The translations under genes were made by a program, and so were the position numbers. Positions 37,159 to 46,057 of a stretch of DNA of 46,057 bases are shown in pieces. The notes beneath the pieces are model-generated. The model did no database searches. It was given only the letters and a program-made list of their open reading frames with translations, and was not told the DNA's origin. Positions within the stretch are counted from its first letter, which is position 1. The number at the start of each line of letters is the position of its first letter. This stretch comes from Verrucomicrobiales bacterium. GTDB taxonomy: Bacteria > Verrucomicrobiota > Verrucomicrobiia > Limisphaerales > UBA9464. The stretch is taken from NCBI GenBank assembly GCA_027490985.1, contig JAIXXC010000321.1, positions 1-46,057 on the forward strand, written 5' to 3'.

Positions 37159-38191
37159 CCGTCTCACCCATTCGGTAGAGGAGGAGCAGGCCGTGTTGCG
37201 AGTGGTCCGCTCTGGCCGATGGTCTCAGGGAGAGGAAGTCCTTGCGCTTGAGACCGAGATCGCCAGGGTGGCAGGAGTGTCCAACGCAGTTGGCGTGGGT
37301 TCCGGCCTTGGCGCACTGCGCCTAGCGCTCTCGGCACTCGGCACGGCCCCTGGAAGCCGAATAGGTGTGCCGGCGTACTCATGCGTCGCCCTCGCCAACG
37401 CCGTTCTCGCGCTCGGCGCGGTCCCCGTGCCACTCGAAGTAGAGCCTGAGACGTGGGTGCTCTCCAAGGCATCTGTCGCAGCCGAGATTGCCTCCGGTCG
37501 AGGGCTACACGCGGCGCTTGCCGTTCATACCTTCGGTTGCCCCGCACCGGTGGCCGAGATCGAAACGCTTGGCATACCCGTGATTGAGGACTGCTCCCAC
37601 GGGTTCGGTCTTGAGCCCCTCGGGCGGCTAGGCCGCATGGCTATCCTTTCGCTCCACGCCACCAAACTGCTCGGTGCAGGGGAAGGCGGTATCGTGCTCA
37701 CCAACGATGACTCGCTCGCGGATCGGGTCCGATCCGCGCGCGATTACGCAGACAAGGTTCCTGCCTCATGGCGGCTCAACGACCGTATGACCGACTTGAC
37801 CGCGGCTCTTGCGCGCTGCCAACTGGCCCGGCTGCCCAAGACAATCGTCCGGCGCGCAGAACTCGCTGCACGCTATCACATGCTGCTTTCCGGTGCCGGT
37901 TGCATGCTACCGGCTCTGGTGGACGGCAGAGTCTGGTATCGTTACGCGGTCTCCTCCGCCGACGCCGAACCGCTAATGACGCAATTGGCAAATAGTGGAA
38001 TCGCCACCGCGCGCCCGGTCGAGGACTGGTGCGGTGCGAACTCAGCCGAACCCTTGGTCAGGACACCTGTCGCCGCTCGAGCCTACAAACGCCTGCTTTC
38101 ACTACCACTCTACCCGACACTCACAGAATCCGAGCAGGACCTCGTGGGCACCCACCTGGTTCAACTGCTCGCAAAAGGTTTCCCCCAATGA
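37124..38191 (+). CDS. second DegT/DnrJ/EryC1/StrS family aminotransferase
   Basis: HNRLTHSVEEEQAVLRVVRSGRWSQGEEVLALE; GSGLGALRLALSALG; VIEDCSHGFGLEP; LSLHATKLLGAGEGG (PLP Lys). Confidence 0.9.
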   Translation: MTMHRQSHVPHNRLTHSVEEEQAVLRVVRSGRWSQGEEVLALETEIARVAGVSNAVGVGSGLGALRLALSALGTAPGSRIGVPAYSCVALANAVLALGAVPVPLEVEPETWVLSKASVAAEIASGRGLHAALAVHTFGCPAPVAEIETLGIPVIEDCSHGFGLEPLGRLGRMAILSLHATKLLGAGEGGIVLTNDDSLADRVRSARDYADKVPASWRLNDRMTDLTAALARCQLARLPKTIVRRAELAARYHMLLSGAGCMLPALVDGRVWYRYAVSSADAEPLMTQLANSGIATARPVEDWCGANSAEPLVRTPVAARAYKRLLSLPLYPTLTESEQDLVGTHLVQLLAKGFPQ

Positions 38192-38811
38192 GCACCAACG
38201 CTCCATTCGACGCGATCGCGAACTTCTACAATCGTCGTGTCGCCGAATATGGCCACCATCCCAGAGCATGCGACTACGGACATGCCGAATCCCAAAAGTG
38301 CAAGTTCCACACCCTCTCATCCGCCCTCGATTATACTGATCGATCCGTGCTCGACGTGGGCTGCGGTTTCGCAGACTACGCAGACCATCTCACAGAATCC
38401 TTCCGCGGGATCACCTACAGTGGTTTGGACCTTTCGCCCGCAATGATCGCACACGCGCGAGCCACCCACCCTGACCTTGATCTGCGGGTGGGAAATATTC
38501 TGGACGAGGATGCAACTTGTTGCCCAAGCCACGACATCGTCTCTGCCAACGGCATCTTCTATCTCCTCGGTACCGAAGCGCATGCTCTGATGCGCCAACT
38601 GGTGGCAACGATGTTCGCCCGGTGCCGCGAGGCCGTCATCTTCAATTCCCTCAGCACCTGGGCCGACCTTCGTGAACCGGGCGAGTTCTATGCAGACCCG
38701 CTCAACACCGTCGAGTGGTGCCGCAAGCTGACGCCATGGGTCACCCTACATCACGATTATCTCCCCCATGATTTCACCGTCGTGCTGCGCCGCGAGAGGA
38801 ATGGCCCATGA
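38188..38811 (+). CDS. class I SAM-dependent methyltransferase
   Basis: FYNRRVAEYGHHPRACDYG; SVLDVGCGFADYADHL; YSGLDLSPAMIAHAR; DIVSANGIFYLLG. Confidence 0.88.
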   Translation: MSTNAPFDAIANFYNRRVAEYGHHPRACDYGHAESQKCKFHTLSSALDYTDRSVLDVGCGFADYADHLTESFRGITYSGLDLSPAMIAHARATHPDLDLRVGNILDEDATCCPSHDIVSANGIFYLLGTEAHALMRQLVATMFARCREAVIFNSLSTWADLREPGEFYADPLNTVEWCRKLTPWVTLHHDYLPHDFTVVLRRERNGP

Positions 38812-39518
38812 CCGTCTCGATCAACCAACCCGCCTACCTGCCGTGGCTCGGATACTTCAACCGGATCGCCTTATCCGACCTGCACATCGTTCTCGATCAC
38901 GTGCAGTTCGAGAAGAACAGCTTCGTCAACCGCAACAAAGCGCGGACCAGGCAGGGTTGGACTTGGCTCACAGTGCCCCTGGCCACAAAAGGCCGGTTTG
39001 GTCACCTTTCGATTAACAGCCTGAGCATCGCACCGAACGACCCTTGGGCCCGAAAACACTGGACGACAATCCGCACGAGCTACGCCCGCGCACCTTTTTT
39101 CAAAGATCTCGCCCCTGCATACGAAGCCCTATACACAAAACCTTGGATGGACTTCCTACCGATGGCCCGCGATTTTATGAGACAACATTTAGCCGACTTA
39201 GCCATCGACACTCCGGTGCTGTCCAGTTCGACCATGGGAGTTCAAGGGACTAAGAGCGATCTCGTGCTCAACCTCTGCCGAGCCGTGGGTGCCGACATCT
39301 ACCTCTCCGGCCCACTTGGGCGGGACTACCTCGATGAGGAAGCTTTCGCCTCCGCCGGAATCGACATCAAGTATCAGGACTTCGAACACCCAATCTACAA
39401 GCAATGCCAGCCGGGCCCATTCGAGCCAGCGATGGGGGTGCTCGACCTTCTGTTCAACCTGGGGCCATCCAGTCGCGCCCTGGTTCTTAAAGGATCCAGC
39501 CGACCACAGGCAGCATGA
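38808..39518 (+). CDS. WbqC family protein
   Basis: MTVSINQPAYLPWLGYFNRIALSDLHIVLDHVQFEKNSFVNRNKARTRQGWTWLTVPL. Confidence 0.94.
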   Translation: MTVSINQPAYLPWLGYFNRIALSDLHIVLDHVQFEKNSFVNRNKARTRQGWTWLTVPLATKGRFGHLSINSLSIAPNDPWARKHWTTIRTSYARAPFFKDLAPAYEALYTKPWMDFLPMARDFMRQHLADLAIDTPVLSSSTMGVQGTKSDLVLNLCRAVGADIYLSGPLGRDYLDEEAFASAGIDIKYQDFEHPIYKQCQPGPFEPAMGVLDLLFNLGPSSRALVLKGSSRPQAA

Positions 39519-39549
39519 ACTCAGGCGCCACCGTTCCACAACTCATCGC

Positions 39550-40242
39550 ATGAACAGAAGCATACTTGTCGTCGCAGCGCATCCTGATGATGAAACACTG
39601 GGTCTTGGCGGCACGATAGCGTGCCATACAGCCGCCGGAGACCGTGTCGCCGTGCTGTTTCTGACCGATGGCGTACGATCCCGGGGCACCATCGCAGACT
39701 CCAATCTCGATTCAGCCGCTGATCGCCGCCGCAGGGCCAGCCTTGCCGCCCTTGCTGAACTTGGCGCAACTCCTCATGCCTTCGGCAACTTCCCCGACAA
39801 CGCTCTCGACTCGGTGCCGATGCTGGAAATCGTGCGATTCATCGAGGCTGCCAAGAATGCGCTTCGACCGAGCGTCATCTACACACACCATGTCGGTGAC
39901 CTAAACATCGACCACCGACGCGCAGCTCAGGCTGTTTGGACAGCATTCCGCCCCCAACCGAACGAGGCCTGGGAAAGTATCTACGCATTTGAGGTCCCCA
40001 GCAGCACAGAGTGGGGCGGCGACATCGGATGTGGGTTCGCACCAGATACGTTTGTCGACATCACTCCCTGGTGGTCTCAGAAGGCCTCGGCCCTTCGTTG
40101 CTATGAGGAGGAGATGCGCCCAGCTCCGCACGCCCGAAGCCATGCCGGCGTGGAAGCACTCTCGCGTTGGCGGGGGGCAAGCGTAGGCTTCCAACATGCC
40201 GAGGCTCTCGTCACCCACCGACGTCGTCTCACCCAATGCTGA
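39550..40242 (+). CDS. PIG-L family deacetylase
   Basis: SILVVAAHPDDETLGLGGTIACHTAAGDRVAVLFLTDGVRSRG; YTHHVGDLNIDHRRAAQAVWTA. Confidence 0.94.
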   Translation: MNRSILVVAAHPDDETLGLGGTIACHTAAGDRVAVLFLTDGVRSRGTIADSNLDSAADRRRRASLAALAELGATPHAFGNFPDNALDSVPMLEIVRFIEAAKNALRPSVIYTHHVGDLNIDHRRAAQAVWTAFRPQPNEAWESIYAFEVPSSTEWGGDIGCGFAPDTFVDITPWWSQKASALRCYEEEMRPAPHARSHAGVEALSRWRGASVGFQHAEALVTHRRRLTQC

Positions 40243-40284
40243 ACCGCTTCGCCTTATCGATCGCAATCCATCCGACCGCCCCAA

Positions 40285-40917
40285 ATGCCCAACCAACTCA
40301 CCACCGACCAAGAGCACTTCTGGCAAGGCTCTTTCGGAGACTCCTACAGCGACCGTAACCGCGGTCCTGATCTCGTAGCTGCTAACGCAGCCTTCTTCGG
40401 CCGCATCCTTTCACGTGCTCCCGGAATCCAGAGCATCCTCGAACTCGGAGCCAACATCGGTCTCAACCTCCAAGCCCTCCGGCAACTCCTTCCATCCGCA
40501 CGACTATCGGCAGTCGAAATCAACACTCGCGCAGCCACGGAACTATCCCGAATACAGCCTGATGTGGCCCTGACCATCGGATCGATCCTAGACTACAAAC
40601 CCATTGCCACTTCCGATCTAGTCTTCACCAAAGGTGTGCTCATCCACCTGAACCCTGAATGCCTACCCAGAGCCTATGATCTGATGTATCACGCCTCGGC
40701 GCGATTTCTGCTTGTTGCGGAATACTACAACCCTGAACCGATCGAGATCACCTATCGCGGCCACACAGCGCGACTCTTCAAGCGCGACTTCGCAGGAGAT
40801 TTAGTGAATCGGTTTCCTGATTTAGCCATTATCGACTACGGTTTCATTTACCACCGCGATCCCGTTTTCCCGCAGGATGACATAACTTGGTTTCTCCTCG
40901 AGAAGCGTCCAACTTGA
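40285..40917 (+). CDS. pseudaminic acid biosynthesis-associated methylase-like protein
   Basis: EHFWQGSFGDSYSDRN; ILELGANIGLNLQALRQLLP; DLVFTKGVLIHLNPECLPRAYDLMYHASARFLLVAEYYNPEPIEITYRGHTARLFKRDFAGDL. Confidence 0.9.
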   Translation: MPNQLTTDQEHFWQGSFGDSYSDRNRGPDLVAANAAFFGRILSRAPGIQSILELGANIGLNLQALRQLLPSARLSAVEINTRAATELSRIQPDVALTIGSILDYKPIATSDLVFTKGVLIHLNPECLPRAYDLMYHASARFLLVAEYYNPEPIEITYRGHTARLFKRDFAGDLVNRFPDLAIIDYGFIYHRDPVFPQDDITWFLLEKRPT

Positions 40918-41378
40918 AATCTTAACGACTGAATAGTCAGATCCAGGCCAAGTTACACTACGAGGCCATCAAAATGTGTCGGGATGCTAACTCTCGATGA
41001 GAGCCAACGGGATTCGCAGTCTATCAACATCCTCATCTAAATGTTTCACTCGTTGACGATACAATAAACCGACTCATCAATCAGCGATCGCTGTCGCTCG
41101 GATCGAGGCTTGCCTTTCTCGATCAGACCTTATCGAATCCGGGGCCGCATCCAATTCTCTCAGGCAGATTTTTCCTTTTCCAGCCACTCTCGGGCTTTGA
41201 ACTCCTATTTTTTGGGGCGACTAGGCAAAATGCACCACCATTTCGTTGCTTACCATTGGCACTTTTTTTGCTTCCAGTGGACCAAGCTCGATTATTAAAT
41301 GAAACATGGCCGAGCAATTGACCGTCGGCTTTACGAAATGCCATCCATTTGCTGCTTATTGTGTTGAATGCTCCCCTC

Positions 41379-44300
41379 ATGAACAGTCATCACCCTTTGA
41401 AGATCATTAGTTTTTCACCATTTACCTTCTGGCGTCTTCATGCGTTGTATGAAATAGCGGTTTTTCATAACCTCAAATGGAGAGGACACAGGGTATCATA
41501 CATTACCTGCGATGGATTATTCAGCGACTGTGATATGTTCTGGGAATCGACTTGCGGCCCCAGACCTGAAAGCGCTTGCAAAATCTGCCAATCACACGTC
41601 CAAAACACGCTAACCGAGTTTGGTGTCCAACCAACCCCACTGGGTTCCTACAAGATCAACGATGTCAAATCCATCGCGAATGGATTTGTCACTGATCTAC
41701 CTGACGAACACCTTTTGGACGCGACCTACGAGGGTCTCCCGATTTCAAAATTGATTATTTCCTCAGTTCATTCACACTTGAGGATCAACTCGATCGACCT
41801 AAAGCACCCGAAGCATGTCGCTACAATCAGAAGTTACCTGTTCAGCGGAATTGTCGCTCTCATCCTGACTCGGAGGATGTTGGAGGTTGAGAAACCTGCA
41901 ATCGTCCTTTTATTCAACGGCCGGTTAGCAGTCACCAGAATCGCTTTGGAACTTTGCAAACGATCGGGGGTAAGAACCATTTGCCATGAACGCGGCGCTC
42001 TCTCCCAGTCTATATTGCTCTGGGAGAACGAATCCTGCATCTCTTTACGGCCGTTCGAATTACTGTCTCAGCGATGGCGTGATGTTCCTCTGTCTTCGTT
42101 TGAGTTCTCCAAGGCAACCGGTTGGTTGGAAGATCGGAGAAAAGGGAAGAATCTTGGGTGGAAGCCTTTTTCAGTGGACGGCACTTTAGGCATCGTTGAA
42201 GACTTCATTCAGAAACAGTCAGGAAAATCGATTATTGGTTTATTCACGAGCAGCACCGACGAATTCATAGCCGAAGACGAATTTAAATCTGCTTTTGAGA
42301 CTCAACAGAATTGGATTCGCCAGACGATAGATATTGCGAGAAACAATTCTCAGATTGCTTTGATCATTCGCGTACACCCGAATGCTGGCAGCAAGTCATC
42401 CACCGGCACAAACCATGATGAAATCAACTTCTTCCATCAGTTGGCAGAAGATCTACCGATTAATGTATTCCTCATCAGACCCGACGACCCGGTCAGTAGC
42501 TATTCGCTGTTGAAGCATTTGACGGTGGGACTCGCCTATTGCAGCACCATAGCGCTCGAGATGGCCTGTTTGGGTATCCCGGTGGCCTGCGCTGCTACCG
42601 GTCCTTGGACTTTTTGTGATTCAATAGAATTGATCAAGAATCCATCGGACTACCGTAGACTTCTGGACAATCTAATTTCCCTGCATGGTTCGAGCGAGAC
42701 TCGGTTGTCTAGGATCCGTTCAGCCATGCGGTTTGTTTATGCGTACATCTACCGCTGGAACATATCGTTCCCATTGGTCCGCATGCCTGACGTTCACAAT
42801 GGCATCCTGGATTGCCAATCGTCTGAGGACCTGAAACCTGGAAAACATCACTGCCTCGATTTTTGTGTGGATGTTCTTCTAGGGATCCGGGATTCAGTAC
42901 CTTCCCCAACCGTTCCGGTGCGACATGACGCAGAAAAGGAAGAGACCAACGCATTGATAAAATACATTGAAAATCTAGATCGTTCCACAGGAGCCTCCAG
43001 TTCGCCTTTAGTCAGCGTCATCATTCCATGCTATAACTACGCAGCATACGTAAGAGAGTGCATTCTCAGCGTGGTGAATCAAACCTTTTCTGATCTTGAA
43101 ATCATAGTAGTCAATGACGGTAGCACTGACAATTCCAAGAAGGTCATCGAGTCCTGCATACAAGAGTTCGGTAACACCAAGATAACCCTAGTTGATCAAC
43201 CCAATTCCGGTCAACCGGCGATATCAAGAAATAACGGGATCAAGGTCGCTAAAGGCAGATTTATATTACCGCTCGATGCCGATGATGTTTTGGGTTCAAT
43301 GATGATTGCCGAATGCTTAGATACGTTTAATCGCAACCCTGAGTCTTCAGTTGTTTATACAGATTTCATCAATCAGTCACCGGACAAGTCCCAGCATATT
43401 CAGGCCACCGGCGAGTTTCGATCCGAGCTCTTGCGAGTGAACAATCAACTCGCGTACTGTTCGATGTATCGAAGAGAGGTCTGGGAAACACTTGGAGGAT
43501 ACCATACCAATATTCGAGGGTATGAGGATTGGGATTTCTGGTTAGGGGCTTCCCTAGCCGGATTCATAGGCAAACGGATTCCCAAGGCCCATTTCATCTA
43601 CCGAGCCAAAGACTCTGGCGTTTTCTCCCAGGCAGTCGTGAAAGACAGGTTTCTCAAGGCGCAACTGCGACTGAACAATCCTCAGGCCTATTCTTCCGAA
43701 GAGATCTCTGAAGCAATTTGTATCACGGGTTCAGCGACTGAAGGTAGGCCCGGGCAGAGTCGAAACCCGGACTCGGGGTCGGAGATGGCCCCAGCTTGTC
43801 AGGATCGGACGGTCGACCCGCTCACGCAGGACCCCGCCTCGCCTGCTCAGACCTCAAATGACCCACTTGCGCAGGCCGAATCCATGGCCCGCCAAGCGTT
43901 GGCCCTGGATCCGAGAGGCCCGGATGCGATGGCGCTGCTGGCCCATGTCCTCTTCAAGCAGAAACGCTGGTTGGATTGTGCCAGGACTTGCCAGGAACTG
44001 CTTTCGGTCCAGCCCAGGAACACTGACGCAATGGTGATCCTAGGCGAGTGCCTCGTGAACCTTGGGGATCTATCGACGGCCATTGAAGTGCTCCGGAGCG
44101 CAGTCACAATCTCCCCTGCAGACCAGGAAGTGGCAGACCGCATCGCCCAGCTCGAGAAACGCTGCGCCCAGACCGTGACACTGACGGCCGAACAAGAAAG
44201 GGAGATCGAGATGGGATTGCAGGTCCTCGAGCGCGACGAGATCCCAAAAGCCCTGGAGCATTACCGGCGCGCACAGAGCCTTGGACCTGCACATCCGGAT

Positions 44301-46057
44301 CTCGACGTGATCGTCCAAGAACTAGAGACCCGGCTTGCTTCGACGCCTGCCGCGGGGGATGGAAGACCTGTGGCGCCCGGCACCCCGACTGTACCGACAG
44401 TCCCGATTTCCCCGACACTCCGGGAAGAGACCCGACATCGGGAATCAGGCTGGTCGTTCCTGATCATCACCAACGGAAAGCGCCCCGATAAACTGCGCCG
44501 GGAAATCGAATCCATCCGGGCGCTGGGCATTCCCCACCATGAGATCCTTGTGGGTGGAGAACCTCCGTCGGATCTGCCCGAGGGCGTGGGCTCCGTCCTG
44601 GCCGTCGATGCGGCCCGCAATGGCCGCCTTGGCGAGATGCGCAATGCCCTCACGGCCGCGGCCAGATATGATCATCTGGTCGTTGTCGACGACGACTTCC
44701 TGTTCCACGACGACTTCTACCAAGGTCTCCAACGGTTTGGCGACGATTGGGAAGCGCTGTCCGTTCGTATCCTCAACCCGGACGGATCGCGATTCTGGGA
44801 TTGGGCGACCCATGGTGGCCCCCGGGGGCATGTGCTGTTGGACTACGACGAGAACGACGACCATGTCTACATCACCGGGGGGCTCATTCTGCTGAAGGCC
44901 GAGGTGACCGACCGGGTGCAGTGGGACGACGGGCGCGGATTCTATCAGGGCGAGGACTTGGATTTCTCCAGACGCCTTCGCAAGGCGGGGATACGCCCCC
45001 TGTTCAACCGCCATAGCACCACCACACACGACGACGGCCGATACACCCTCGATTTGAATCCGGCGGGCCGCCGAATCGCACGGCGCTCTATCGAGCTCGG
45101 GCTACCGGTTCGCTGGGCGGCGCCCATTTTCAATCCCAGCGGTTATGCGAGCGAGGCGATCAACTTCGTCCTGCCATTGGAGAAGCGCTGCGATTTGGGG
45201 ATATTCCATCAAACGACCGTCTATTCCGAGAGCTTCACCCGCGGTTTGGCCACCGAAGATCGGGAGGCCCTGTTCCGGATGCGCGACCGGTTCAAAGGAT
45301 TGAGTGGCGGTATCGTCGTTTCACACAATCCCGCAGGCGGATTCATCCGCCTCCCTGACGCTGCCTACAGCATCGGCCGCACAATGTTCGAGACCGACCG
45401 TATCGCGCCCGAGTGGGTCGCGGCCTGCAATCGGATGGATGAGGTTTGGGTACCGTCGCAATACAATGTCGAGACCTTCGCAGCCAGCGGGGTAGAACGA
45501 CCAAAATTGGTGGTGATCCCGGGGGCGGTGGATTCGGAGTTTTTCGATCCAGCCCGGCACTCCGCCTATCCGCTGCCTGGCAAGGCCCGGTTCAACTTCC
45601 TGTCGATCTTCGAGTGGTCGTCGCGCAAGGGCTGGGATGTGCTCATCGCCGCGTATCTCCGCGAGTTCTCGGCCCAGGACGACGTCTGCCTCTGGCTGCG
45701 CACCTACCTCTTCTCGAAACCCGATGGCGATCCCGCCCAGGAGATCCGTCGACGGATCGACGCCTTCACCGCATCGCTGGGGTTGGAAGGCAAGGACCTG
45801 CCCCGCATCGAACTCATTGCCGAACAGGTGCCGAGCGACCAATTGCCGGGCCTGTACCTCGCCTGCGATTGCTACGTGGCCCCGAGCCGAGGAGAAGGCT
45901 GGGGACGCCCGCAGCACGAGGCGATGCTCATGGAACGCCCGGTCATCGCCACGAACTGGAGTGCGAACACGGAGTTCATGACCGAGGAGACCAGCTACCT
46001 CATCGATTATGAAATGGTGGAAGCCCGCGGGCTCGAGCCTGAGCTGTGGCACTACAA
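41379..46057 (+). CDS. giant multi-domain glycosyltransferase (partial; open to window end)
   Basis: Manual translation from ATG 41379 gives 1559 codons with no stop: MNSHHPLKIISFSPFTFWRLHALYEIAVFHNLKWRGHRVSYITCDG... (capsule/GT-B-like), then PLVSVIIPCYNYAAYVRECILSVVNQTFSDLEIIVVNDGSTDNS (GT2), a TPR-like segment, WSFLIITNGKRPDKL...VVVDDDFLFHDDFY (GT-A-like), and a GT4-like C-terminal part (SIFEWSSRKGWDVLIAAY...LYLACDCYVAPSRGEGWGRPQHEAM). Missing from the track because no stop occurs in the window. Confidence 0.9.
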   Translation, partial: MNSHHPLKIISFSPFTFWRLHALYEIAVFHNLKWRGHRVSYITCDGLFSDCDMFWESTCGPRPESACKICQSHVQNTLTEFGVQPTPLGSYKINDVKSIANGFVTDLPDEHLLDATYEGLPISKLIISSVHSHLRINSIDLKHPKHVATIRSYLFSGIVALILTRRMLEVEKPAIVLLFNGRLAVTRIALELCKRSGVRTICHERGALSQSILLWENESCISLRPFELLSQRWRDVPLSSFEFSKATGWLEDRRKGKNLGWKPFSVDGTLGIVEDFIQKQSGKSIIGLFTSSTDEFIAEDEFKSAFETQQNWIRQTIDIARNNSQIALIIRVHPNAGSKSSTGTNHDEINFFHQLAEDLPINVFLIRPDDPVSSYSLLKHLTVGLAYCSTIALEMACLGIPVACAATGPWTFCDSIELIKNPSDYRRLLDNLISLHGSSETRLSRIRSAMRFVYAYIYRWNISFPLVRMPDVHNGILDCQSSEDLKPGKHHCLDFCVDVLLGIRDSVPSPTVPVRHDAEKEETNALIKYIENLDRSTGASSSPLVSVIIPCYNYAAYVRECILSVVNQTFSDLEIIVVNDGSTDNSKKVIESCIQEFGNTKITLVDQPNSGQPAISRNNGIKVAKGRFILPLDADDVLGSMMIAECLDTFNRNPESSVVYTDFINQSPDKSQHIQATGEFRSELLRVNNQLAYCSMYRREVWETLGGYHTNIRGYEDWDFWLGASLAGFIGKRIPKAHFIYRAKDSGVFSQAVVKDRFLKAQLRLNNPQAYSSEEISEAICITGSATEGRPGQSRNPDSGSEMAPACQDRTVDPLTQDPASPAQTSNDPLAQAESMARQALALDPRGPDAMALLAHVLFKQKRWLDCARTCQELLSVQPRNTDAMVILGECLVNLGDLSTAIEVLRSAVTISPADQEVADRIAQLEKRCAQTVTLTAEQEREIEMGLQVLERDEIPKALEHYRRAQSLGPAHPDLDVIVQELETRLASTPAAGDGRPVAPGTPTVPTVPISPTLREETRHRESGWSFLIITNGKRPDKLRREIESIRALGIPHHEILVGGEPPSDLPEGVGSVLAVDAARNGRLGEMRNALTAAARYDHLVVVDDDFLFHDDFYQGLQRFGDDWEALSVRILNPDGSRFWDWATHGGPRGHVLLDYDENDDHVYITGGLILLKAEVTDRVQWDDGRGFYQGEDLDFSRRLRKAGIRPLFNRHSTTTHDDGRYTLDLNPAGRRIARRSIELGLPVRWAAPIFNPSGYASEAINFVLPLEKRCDLGIFHQTTVYSESFTRGLATEDREALFRMRDRFKGLSGGIVVSHNPAGGFIRLPDAAYSIGRTMFETDRIAPEWVAACNRMDEVWVPSQYNVETFAASGVERPKLVVIPGAVDSEFFDPARHSAYPLPGKARFNFLSIFEWSSRKGWDVLIAAYLREFSAQDDVCLWLRTYLFSKPDGDPAQEIRRRIDAFTASLGLEGKDLPRIELIAEQVPSDQLPGLYLACDCYVAPSRGEGWGRPQHEAMLMERPVIATNWSANTEFMTEETSYLIDYEMVEARGLEPELWHY

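Noticed and set aside
1-46057. Transposon, integrase or prophage
   Set aside because: No transposase, integrase or phage structural motifs recognised in the supplied ORFs.

Overview
GC-rich window from a chromosome that looks verrucomicrobial (PVC group). This is inferred from PEP-CTERM, DUF1549/DUF1501 and PVC-type CxxCH proteins; no database search was possible. Left part (1-11 kb): a secreted PEP-CTERM protein, a small hypothetical operon, a galactonate-type (De Ley-Doudoroff) sugar-acid operon, an RND efflux operon and a GDPD. Middle (11-29 kb): a DUF4832-like protein, a DUF1549/DUF1501/PVC-cytochrome operon, rpmB, an S41-like peptidase, a PaaK-like ligase, argB, tRNA-Ala(CGC) and aspS. 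Right part (29-46 kb): fliD, then a complete pseudaminic-acid pathway (pseB, C, F, G, I, H-like) with accessory aminotransferase, methyltransferase, WbqC and PIG-L genes. It ends in a very large multi-domain glycosyltransferase ORF (41379 to the window end) that is absent from the supplied ORF track because it has no stop in the window. The two strongest hunting leads are: (1) a dispersed, partly tandem repeat of about 120-138 bp in three intergenic regions, always in the same orientation, whose sequence differences mostly keep a three-stem fold as G-C or G-U pairs in the + strand; (2) the giant mosaic glycosyltransferase with an internal composition break at the end of the pse locus.
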